Below, in pieces: positions 41,001-52,887 of a stretch of DNA of 64,000 bases. A model generated the notes under the pieces. It was not told the origin of the DNA. It worked only from the letters and a program-made list of their open reading frames with translations, and searched no databases. This DNA is from Lucifuga dentata. Taxonomy: Eukaryota; Chordata; Actinopteri; Ophidiiformes; Bythitidae. The position numbers and the translations under genes are program-made. The stretch is taken from positions 41,506 to 105,505 of the forward strand of contig VXCM01000048.1 of the NCBI GenBank assembly GCA_014773175.1, given 5' to 3'. The stretch's first letter is position 1. Each line of letters opens with the position of its first letter.

Positions 41001-44000
41001 TGGTAAAGCAGAATTCAGGTGTACTACAGCAAATTTACAGTCACTCAATTCCACTCTGAACTAGATCTAATTTAAAAAGCAAGCATAACTAAAAGATCCT
41101 ATAAACTACAAAATATAATCATATTAGCAGTGTTATGCTGATAGCGTGGCTGCATTAGTTTCTCAAAACCACCAGTATAAAATTCAGGGTTCATTTTCCT
41201 GTTTTAGAGATATTCCCAACTGTAAAGATAGAAGGCAGAAAGCTTCAAAGCTCCATAAAAAGCTATGAAAAATTGTGGGAAAAAGCTTGACATGATTAAA
41301 ATTGTCATTTTTTCCCCCTTATAATGCCTCTTTGCTTTAAAAAAGACAGTATAATCCTTCCATGATCTGCAACTGCTGTGTGATGTTAGCAGCATTGTCA
41401 CAGATATGAGACTCAGTAACACAGTGCTGCCATAATCCAGCAGGGCTGACTCATGAAGATGTGGATTAGGATGCAGCATCTTCCAGTGCCTAAACAAAGA
41501 AAAAAAAATTACACATCAGCAGAAATAGAACGCCAGTGTTTGGCCATATTTACTCCTTTTGTTTGTAACTGGGATGCCCATTGAGTTTTGTGGGACTTAA
41601 TAAGAAGCCAGCAATAGCAAGTCCTTATAGCTTTCGCCAGTGTTTGGAGATACTGATGTTTGTGAAACTTGATGTTGAAAAGCAATTATACATGGCGTTC
41701 CTCTGCACTCCCTCCAAACCTAGCCACATTCTGCCATGATTAAACAGGCTTATTGGACTGCAAGTTGGGGCTTGTCTAGTTTCCGGTGGGGACAGCTTAA
41801 CAAAGAAATATTTGATGTGACACATCATTACAGCATGTCTTAAAAGCAGCCTGCAGGAATACATCGTTATCACAATGAAAAAGCAGAAATTGATTATCGT
41901 CTCTATCTACATTTGCAGGACACCTTGAGCAGACTTGAAATGTTTAAAATGTGTATTTGGTGTCAGGAAGATGTCATTGAAATCACTGGACCACCAGTGA
42001 AAATCAGCCTTTTATTTCTGCAGCAGGTCCAACTGCCCCACATGAGAGCTGTCTAGTAGCAAAAATGTGTACTGTATGTTCTCTCCATGAAACCGCTCCC
42101 TACAATACCAGCAGTACTCGAGAATATGTTCATAGAAAATGTATTAGTGTAAAAAAAGAATAAGTTTTAGATTCACAAATGAAATTTTTACTTGCAATGT
42201 GTAGAAATTAATAGTAATTGCACTGCAAATACAACATGCCAGTATGCTTTCATACATTCACGCAAATGATATATTTGTGCTGTCAAATACAGGCGACCCA
42301 ATAATGATTTTTTGCTAACATGGCACAAATGAGATATGCAGTATGAACAACAGTAAATATGGACTTTAAGTGATATTTTTAGATCTGTTTTGGGACACAT
42401 TCATACTGCATATTCATACATCTAAATATACTGAGTGGAATTTCCTTGCCATTCCACATGCACATCATAAAATGCAACTCTCTTCTATTTTCTCTGCATA
42501 TGAATGATGCAGCAGTGATCATTGCCGGACACACCCAAGCTGCAACAAGTTCTCTAATCCTTCTCTGCATTAAAATGTCATTAAGTCTTTGCAGATTTTT
42601 GAAGTTGCTTTGAAAATCCATGGATTACATAAATATTTCTATCTCGTGCGTTCTTTGCACATGTGGTTTGTTTCAGGTCTGAACCATGTAAACACAGGTA
42701 TTTGATCTGAGCCAAAACAGAAATTAATAAATACTGGATATAGACTAAAATTGCCACCAAAACCTGGTATAAATGAAGCCTTGGTTATTTTGAAACAGCT
42801 CAATTCCTGCGTGCTAAATAATTTGATGGTTTTTCTCATTTAGGCATAGCTGGCAACCCGGTACTCTTCAATGAAAATGGAGATGCTCCTGGGCGCTATG
42901 AGATCTACCAGTACCAGATACAAAACCAAACAGCTGAATACAAAATCATTGGCCACTGGACAGATCAACTCCATTTAAATGTAAGTAGTACCTTTCCTAG
43001 TCCATAACCACACATTCCTACACAAAAGGATTGAAGCATTCAAGTTCATTCATATTCCCTACAAATAGTCCATCTGTGTTAGTGTTTACAATGGAAATCC
43101 TCTCTGATAAGGCCATTTCCTCCAGTTCTGCAGCTGTGTGTTTGCTCAGTATCTCCTTCCAAACCATTTGATACTGCTTAGTGTCATCTTCAAAGGTGCA
43201 AATATCCAGAGGGTGTGTTAAATGATTAACAGTGTGGACTCTGATGAAAAGAAAGCCATATGAGCTTAAGGACAGACATATTTAATTTAATCTCTCCAAA
43301 CGGCATCACTGACTTCCACAGACGGGAAGTCAGTGATGCAGTGATGATGAAGTAATGGCATCATAACGTTAAATTACAAAAGAAGCCAAACAAATTATGT
43401 TTTGACACAATAAAGAGGAGGCCTTGAGCTGACAAAAGAGACTGAACACACAAAACAGCTTGAGATGAGCCCCGTGTTCTATACCTCTTTCAACAATGTG
43501 TGTTATGAAAAAAAGAAAAAGAACAAAGGAAGACTTGTGCTGGGTACCTACTGCATAACGTGACAACTCCCACTCTAAAGCTGCCTGTATTTAATTAGAA
43601 TTCTTTGAGCTCTTAATTAAATGCACAACTAGTGACAAATTTGCAAGCTTTTGTGTTGAACAGCCACGACAGAATAAAATTGACAACTTAGCATTAAATA
43701 AGCCCCTTTGAAATGAAAAAAATAAATAAATAAATAAATATAAACTTATCTTTGTAAGCATACCAATAAAGGAGAACATCCACAAAGGGATTAGAATTTA
43801 TCTTATATTACAGTCATTTTGGACAGTTAGGTATTGATTTCTGAACACAAACAATGAAAGAAAAACATTGTCTCATTACCCTGCACAGAAAACACTGGAT
43901 TGCCCCTTTCCCTCTTGACTTGCCCTCCAGACAATTTGACCTCCCACATCAATTTTTCGCTGAATCTGAGAGGAAAGGAAAGGTTAATCTGACTCCCAAT

Positions 44001-47000
44001 TTGCCCTTTCATACCCCACATCCAGTAAATGAATAAAATAAAAACAAACTGAGGTAGCATACAAATTGTTTCGGTAATTTAAACCACTACCAACCTTCTT
44101 AAGTGTCCTTGAGCTCCAGACAGGCTGGGGGATTTTGGAAGATATAATAAAGCATCACTAACTCCGCATGATATCCTTTTACAGGATACTGAGTGATTAG
44201 TTCACTGTAAATCTCTATTTTTGTGTCTCTCTCTCTCTTTGTCTCTACACCCATCCATGTTTGTCTCCATCTCTCCACATCCCTCTCAGGTTCATTCAAT
44301 GCAGTGGCCGGGTGGCACCCGTCAGGTTCCTTACTCAATCTGCAGCCATCCCTGTCAGCCTGGTGAACGGAAGAAGATTGTGAAGGGCATCCCTTGCTGT
44401 TGGCACTGTGAGCGTTGTGATGGCTATCAGTACCAGGCGGACACCTATACCTGTAAGATGTGTCGCTTTGATTTGAGGCCAAACAAGAATCACACGGGCT
44501 GTGTTCCAATCCCTATTGTTAAGCTGGAGTGGAGTTCTCCCTGGGCCGTCATCCCTGTCCTGATTGCAGTTGTTGGCATCATGGCCACTTTGTTTGTGGT
44601 GGCCACATTCATCCGCTACAATGACACTCCGATTGTAAAAGCATCGGGCCGAGAGCTGAGTTACGTGTTGCTAACTGGGATCTTCCTCTGTTACGCCACA
44701 ACATTCCTAATGATTTCTACTCCTGACATAGGAATCTGCTCCCTCCGAAGGATCTTCTTGGGTCTGGGCATGAGCATCAGTTATGCTGCCCTGCTTACCA
44801 AAACAAACCGTATTTACCGCATCTTTGAGCAGGGCACCATGTCTGTGAGTGCACCCAGGCTCATTTCTCCAGCCTCCCAGCTAGTTATCACTTTTAGCCT
44901 CGCTTCTGTTCAGCTGCTTGGTGTGTGCATCTGGTTTGGAGTGGATCCCTCCAAGGCCATCATTGACTATGAGGACCAGAGGACATCTAACCCAGTGCTG
45001 GCTCGTGGTGTGCTCAAGTGTGATATCTCTGACCTGTCTCTGATCTGCCTGCTGGGCTACAGCATGCTGCTCATGGTCACCTGTACAGTCTACGCCATTA
45101 AAACCAGAGGGGTGCCGGAGACCTTCAATGAGGCCAAGCCCATTGGTTTTACCATGTACACCACCTGCATTATTTGGCTTGCATTTATCCCGATCTTCTT
45201 TGGCACTTCACAGTCAACAGAAAAGGTAACAAAAACATTACAGCTATTATATAAAGCCATAGAAATGTATTTTCTTTTATCTTTTAATTTATGCCTAACC
45301 AATGGCATATATACAGTATATATATTTAAATATATAAGAATTCCACCCATCATCACAGTCACTTTATTTTCCTCATCATGTCTTTTGCTTTTTTACATTT
45401 TTTATGTTCATATCTTGGTTTGCTTCTGTTCAGTTGGTCATGAATATTTGGGTGCTGCTGAAGGTGGACAGCTGGACAGAAATGTTCATTTTCCAAATTT
45501 TATAAAGTTGGTGTTCAGTTCAATATACAAGGCCAGTTTTTGGTTTCATTTTAATTTCCCCTAGGTTTTATTTTATATGTGGAATATAAAAAAATACAAT
45601 TTGTAAAATAACAACTGAAAATGTCATCTAAGTCTTCTACATGGTATCATGTGGAAACCTCAGATTTGGAACAGAAAAACAATTTCCAAACTCGGGGATT
45701 AGACTTTTATAGGATTATTCTATACTATTTATGAGTGTAACTCTGCAGGCAGCATAGTCAGCCTGTGATTCACATGTACCAAATGTGATGGTTTTATGTC
45801 ACAGTGCATTAGAGACTTGTGAGCAAACAGAAGCTCACACTCTCGTATTCCCATGTCAAATCAATGTGTCTGACCTCATGAGCTGTGGTCTTGGATCACA
45901 TCCAATAGGAAATATGGGAAGCTACGTCAAGAAGGATCCAAAAGAGACATGAAAATGGAAGAAGGGTTTGGAGCACACATTCAGAGCAGCCAGTCTGGGT
46001 ATAAAGCCAAGGGTTAGAACAATGGCAGTCGAAATGTGTAGCTAAAACTGAAAGAGGTCTTTTGGCATTGTAACAAAAGGGCCTCCGTGGCTACAAGAGG
46101 GGTTGGCGGTGAACGAAAAGCCTCATGCTGGCATGGACACTATCAGCGGTGCCAGAAAGGGTCTGACATATGCAACAAATTAATCCTTACCTCCTTCCCT
46201 TTGGGATTAAACAAAACAATGCATCAAAATGTTAGCCTGGAAAAGGGGCTGATAGTTCCCTTGGTGAAAACCATTCTTGATAGACCAAGTATGTGTGCAC
46301 TGTGTCATGCTCAGCATCCCAAATAATTTCTATTGACTAAGCAGTGCAGCAAATCTGCATGAGTGTAGCCAACTGAATGTCATTAATAATGCAGTATGTG
46401 ACCAGCAGTATAATTACTGATCTTCATACTGTGAGTGTTGTGTTAACACAACAAATCCAAACAGCAGTGAATTTTTTCATTTGGCCTTCTTTTGCATCTC
46501 CCAGATTCATAAGATTTTACGATGTTAATGCTCAAAATGGAGCAAAAATACAAGTAAAGTACAAAGATAGCGCTCGATGCTACATTTTCTGAAATATATT
46601 TAAGAAAACATAATGTGGTGTCAGATATCATCACTATACATTCTGGATCAACCCTGACATACACATATCCCATTCATTGTAAAGAAAAAACTTCAATCGT
46701 GAATTTCATATTGCTTTTTAATATAAACGTTGCTCATCTGAAGTCACATGTCAACAACAGCCATGGATTTCAGTAAGTTCTTTGTTTAAGCTTTCCATCT
46801 CCTGTCTCCGAAGATGAAAGAGAATTATACAGTCGTTGAGAGATTTAGCAGCTTTTTTTTTTTTTTTTTTTTAGGGTGAGGTAATCCATTAGCTAACATG
46901 GCTTTGAATAACAAAGTAGAAGTGGAAAAAAAAACAAAAGTCCTACTTTTGTTTCTTCTCCAATCTCTCAGATGAATTTAATTCACCTTAAAAAAACTTC

Positions 47001-50000
47001 TCTTATTCAGGCTTAAAATAAGACACTCCATTTTTTGCTCCAAATTATGTTAGTCACTCATTATTTATCCTTTCCTGTATTAAACTGTACACACACAGTT
47101 GCTTGGAGATAGTCCCACTTTTATCATTAGGAAATATTTCTACCATTAATCTGAGCTATGTAAGACACAAAATGGGACACAAAATTGAAACTCTGCTTCA
47201 GGGGAATGTCCTAGATTTATCATATATTTCACTTCCTCATTCATTATCTGAAGAGAAAAAACTTAATCATGTAACTAAAAGGGTTGTTGCATGTCGAGTC
47301 AGAAAATCTTCATTAAAACTCACATTGTAAAATAATTTGTTCAGCAATACATTTCTTTGTTGTTCCAGACTGCCTTTATTACTTAGTAAATTTTGCTGTG
47401 GTAGTTTTTGTTTTTTTTAGAAAACATCGTGACTGGTTCTCCAAGCAGTTGCATAAACAATGTTCTTATTAAAGGAATTAACATGTCAAAACAAACGTAC
47501 CTCATAATCATTGTACTGTAAATGACAGGCACCACAAAGTTTCAACAGCCCACGTTGACACATCTTTTGGAGCAATTAAATGCTCCAGGCCTTGATTTAC
47601 CTTATCTATCTGCCTAGGTACTCATCACCAGTTTACAGCAGGCCTCTGCTTCAGCATCACAAGCACAGCCATTTATTTGTCATCTGGTGTCAGGATGAAT
47701 GTAACAAATGCCAGGGGAGGCTTTCTCTATCATTCAAACGAGGACATCTGGTCTATCTGTGACGTGTGTGATCACCAAGCTTTATGCTTGCTTCGGGAAT
47801 AGACGTGACACCTGCTTACCTGGAGAAAGAGTCTAAATCAGTGGTTGCCTCCAAGACAGAAAGAGGAGGAGGGGCATTCGACAAGACAAAGCATGGAAGT
47901 GAGGCTTTAACACAATAGATTGAGTTCAAATTCAATCAGCCCACACAAAGAGGTCCTGCCATTGTGCTGTATGAATGAACTGATGAAATGTGTGATGTTA
48001 TTTATTTCTCTATGAAGTCTCCATCACACTGTTGGCAATGTCAACTCAACAACAAAAACTGCTGTTAGTGCACTAGTCAGACAAAGAGTGGGAGTTATGT
48101 TGAGTTCAACAAGACCAGATTCCACACAGGAGTGTACTTGTAACAATGCTGGCTCAGTGTTCACCCTTATTACCTGTTACCACCCTATCCTTTCCATTTC
48201 TCCTNCTGTTGGCAATGTCAACTCAACAACAAAAACTGCTGTTAGTGCACTAGGCAGACAAAGAGTGGGAGTTATGTTGAGTTCAACAAGACCAGATTCC
48301 ACACAGGAGTGTAGTTGTAACAATGCTGGCTCAGTGTTCACCCTTATTACCTGTTACCACCCTATCCTTTCCATTTCTCCTNTTGTAACAATGCTGGCTC
48401 AGTGTTCACCCTTATTACCTGTTACCACCCTATCCTTTCCATTTCTCCTTTTCTGTCTGTTTTTGTTCCTTTCATTTCAAAGATAAACAACATTATTCAC
48501 AGTAATGTCCCTCAAGCCCAATAATATATAATGAAGATCGATGCTACTGAGCAGAGCAACATCTTGATTTTCAAAAGCAGTTGTTAAATTCATTAAGCCT
48601 ACACCAGCCCTCTGGGTCTAAGCTGTTGACCTCTGTGTGCTCTGGTAAGACAAGAACCGGCCATGAAGCTAATCAAGGCCAAAAGACTGTGATCTTTGTA
48701 AATGACATTCTCCCATGAGAGCAAATAATTGTGTCCTCTAAGGCTTCTGTTTGTTTATTAGCTTAATTAGAGAGTGATTATGGTGAATTCTCGTGCGGTA
48801 AGCCCTTCTCCTGAACATTTTCATACCATACTGAGAAATAATGCAGCAGCCTGTAATGGGAATTATGCCATTTAAATGAATATGATACTGCATTCTGGAG
48901 CACAGGCTCTCCAGAGAACATGGCTGAAAATAGCATGTTTATATTTATTAATCCTCAAATCAATCTTGCATTATCATAGACTTCCTCACACAATGGTGCT
49001 GCACACTCTGTAGGCAGCGATGTGGGACTTTAACACCTCTCATCGCATACAGTATGTACTGATACATCCCCATCATTTGTCTTGCTTATAGTTCACTCAT
49101 TAATGCTGCCATGCTGTGCTTCTTCGATGCATGCGCTGCCTCGGGCTGAATCTGTCAGTGCAATGATACATGTGTAAAATATACACCATCTCCCTTTTAT
49201 GAACTCCAGTTTAAATGCTAAGGTACAAACAATAAGGAAGAGATAAATCAATGAAGTGAATATTGGAGCTGGTCTGACATTGAAAACAGGACAGTAAGGC
49301 TGCAGTCTCTTCTTATATTGATTTCAAATGGTTAATTGATAAGGTTGACTGATGTTATTTTCATTCTTCTTCATCCTCAAGGAAAGTTTCAAAGATGATT
49401 TCTCTCCTTCTACTCTTTGTTGAAAGTCACCAGAACATTTTTGTTATGTGAGTAACAGCTTGGGTTTAGCAGTCCATCCCTGAGGCAACAGTGAACTGAG
49501 CCCAGAGCAGTGAGCTAGTTCATATTCCCCACAGCTGAGAGGAGACCACTGCAGCTGTCCCTCCATCATTCAGCATTCCTTTTTTTTCCCCCCCTTACTC
49601 TACCCAGTAAATCCCAGATGGTACCATGGCTGGCTGAGATGACATGTGAGCAGTCTGGAGTAAAAGCACCACGGAGAATTGCAAATAATGAAAACAAACA
49701 AGATATTCAAGGAGAGGACACATCTGGGGAGCTAAAAGTTACTCTGCTTTGATGAAAGCCCAGCCAGGACCCACTATGCTCATTCAATACCTGATGAAAA
49801 CTACCAAAAGAGAGGTTACTCTCATGATTGAATTCTATAAAATATTTACAGGTTAAGGTAGAATACCTGTACATGAGGGCATTTGCTGATTCTTATACCA
49901 TGGCCTCAGAAAATATTATGTTTGGGTGGCATGTGTCAGTTAAAAATTATATATCAAAGCATCTTTAGCATAATTCTGCTGAACAGTTTAATCATAATTT

Positions 50001-52851
50001 CAAACTAATGCTCATCATGGTAGCCCAAGCACATTAATAAACCCACAAGAGTTCCAATAGAGACAATAACAGACTTATCAGAATACCATGACACATCATG
50101 GAGATCACCACCATATTCATTATGTTTTACATCAGGACAGAATTGGGACTTTGTTTTGCATTTTTGTTGACTTATAAAATGGGGAATGCAATGAGAGCCA
50201 ATAGTGTTTTTGCATAGTGGTCCTGTTGAATGCCATGCTGTTAGGATGCATTTATGTCCACTTTTAAACTGTATAACAACTTACAAATTAATGCTTTTCC
50301 GATGACAGTCAAATAATCAAACTATGCTAAAGTTTCCTTTGAGAAAGAGGTTTTATTTTATCTTACAATGCACAGAAACTACACAAGCTTTGCATTCTCC
50401 TAATGCTCCTACAAAGTAGTCTCAATAATTTATTGCAGCTTTTTTTTTTTTTTAAGGGGACATATTGTTCAAATACCCATTTTCTTGTTTTCATTTAAGG
50501 ATCTATTTTAAAGGCTTTAAAACTCCCTCTTAAAAAGCCTGGTCTGTCCTGACTGGCCAGCAGTGTTGGGCCAAGATGGTAACACCCACGGACCGTGAAA
50601 CACAAATGCTGGCCAAAACATCAGCTCACTAGCCTCATATTCATGTTTGTGTCTAACCTGGTGTGTAGGAAGGTAAATTTAAATGTATTACATATTGACA
50701 TAAACAGGTTACGGAAGTAAAGCACGAATCAAAAATGAAGTATTCAGGGAACTTCAGGACGTATGACTTGTTGGATTAATTTTTGTAGTTTGACCCTCAA
50801 GTCTTTGCAACTTTAAAAGTTGCACAATATTACATGATAAAAATGAGGGAAAATAACAAAAATTATACCATGCCCACTTTAAATAATTAAAATGTAATGT
50901 ATAAGAATGATACTTGGCACTGTCCTCCCTCATGATTCAGAGAGTTCGGCCATGTGTTAAATTTTCACGAGATTGTTTCTTTTTTATGGGCCTGTTTGTT
51001 ATGAGTCAGAATCGGATCCAATCCACTGGTGTTATCCAATGAGTGTTTAGTTTGATGTGATGGCCATATTAAAACTACCATGGCAGAAAATTAAACAAAC
51101 AAGGTGGCCTTGGCTAGTTCAGCATGCCACTGTAAAAGTAGATTCGATGCTAATTTAACACATTTAAGCTTTTTGAGTCCCTGTAGGACACACTATAAAC
51201 CACCTGAAACAGCTTGACCAACAAACAGGTCATTGGATGCTGTAATTATAATGATACACAGCAGATGTCACTTGTATTGTACAAGGCTGAACCCATAAAG
51301 AACAATCTGAAAGAGTCAAGGCAAAAAAAAAAAAAAANAAAAAAAAAAAAAAGCAAAGCTGAAAAGTGTCTAATACAGTACCTTTACTCAAGTACAATTT
51401 TGAGGTTCTTTGCTTTAGTATTGTCATTTTCTTTTACTCCCTTTCAGAGGGAAAACAGGGTTACTTTTTAGATTAAATCCACTTCAAATTGAACATGAGA
51501 TAACCTGCTGATATATTGATGTTGTCAGATCAAAACCTTGTATCTTATACTTGATTCAGCTCAATGTCACAATGCATTTTAGACATTATCTCAAAACATT
51601 TACAAAGGGAAACAGGTCTAAGAATTTTCTCACCCTCTATATAAACCTTCAAATGACCTGAAAGATTAAAATCCTACAAATTTTGGGGTAAAAGACATAG
51701 TACAGTTTTGGGGATTATATTTATTTAATTCCAAAAATGTAATTATTTTATACCAAACCTGTCAAGAATGGCATAAAAGGTTGTTCACACTGTCAGGTGA
51801 AAAATTTCATTACTGAAGCCGTAATAGGTACCTGGTGCATGTTAATGCATGAATAATGTAACATTCTGACAAGGACCGTTCCTTCCAATCAGCACTTTGA
51901 TACATGAGTACATTTTACAACTAAGTATTTCATTTTTACTGAAGTAGAATTTTGAAAACAGGACTTTTTTGGAGAATTTTGTCATTGTTAAATTACAAAA
52001 TGATTTAAATGTGTCTTCCACCACTGGTACAAAGGCTTTAAACTGTGTTGCTCATACTTGGTGTTTGCCTTTTGCAGATGTACATCCAAACAACCACGCT
52101 GACCATCTCTGTGAGCCTGAGTGCTTCAGTGTCCCTGGGGTTACTCTACATGCCCAAGGTCTATGTGGTCCTCTTTCATCCAGAGCAGAATGTACCTAAA
52201 CGTACACGTAGCCTCAAGGCTGTAGTTACCGCTGCCACCATGTCAAACAAGTTCAACCCTAAGGCCGGACTCAGACCCAACGGAGAAGCCAAGACCGAGC
52301 TGTGTGAAAGCCTGGAAACACAAAGTAAGATCGTGAATGCTAATCAGAAAGCCTTGGACTAAGAACCTGCTTTTGTGCATATTTCGTCCTTCATTGTCTA
52401 TAAATCAGACAAATTGATGCAGCGACAGGAAGCGCAGTAAAAACAATGACTTATTAACAGCTGTGCAGAATGTTTTTACACCATTGAATTCTGTAAAATA
52501 GCCACTATTGTTTCATTTAGCAGGTGGAAAAAGAGGATTTTGTCTGCAAGTCAAAAGGAAGCAATACAACATTCTCAAAATGTGTAAAGGGAGGCAGGTC
52601 AGGAAGGGATAGATTAAAGTTGTCAACAACTCGATGCTAATTTAACACATTTAAGAATACGATTTTACATAAAATCGTATTCTGCAGTACAACAATGCAA
52701 CTACTGTATAATTCTGCTTTAGAAAAAAAAGAGTATAAGTGAGGGAGATTCACTTTCTTGTCTTTTGTAATTTCTGTTTCATTGTATTTCATTTTGCATT
52801 TAGTGGCTACAAATGATACTTGACACTTTGGAATGCTAAATGCTAAACAGG

Positions 52852-52887
<36 letters not shown>

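Larger units (their letters stand above)
34690..42843 (+). other. grm4: grm4 intron (8.2 kb)
   Basis: It contains two copies of the TTAA-bordered family (35010-35214 and 36610-37123), the N-flanked duplication at 35463-35595 and a tRNA-like SINE (40290-40500). No other coding sequence was recognised. Confidence 0.8.
45226..52077 (+). other. grm4: grm4 intron (6.9 kb)
   Basis: It contains the triplicated N-flanked sequence (48029-48449), copy A of the TTAA-bordered family (50452-50882) and an A tract with N at 51338. No other coding sequence was recognised. Confidence 0.85.

Noticed and set aside
44099..44509. 136-residue minus-strand frame
   Set aside because: It is a shadow of the cysteine-rich exon of grm4.
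45226..45564. Continuation of the large grm4 frame past 45225
   Set aside because: The donor gtaaca at 45226 joins in phase to the helix 7 exon, and the continuation is AT-rich and lacks the seventh helix.
48088..48486. 132-residue frame with internal repeats
   Set aside because: The repetition comes from the N-separated assembly duplicates, and there is no domain.
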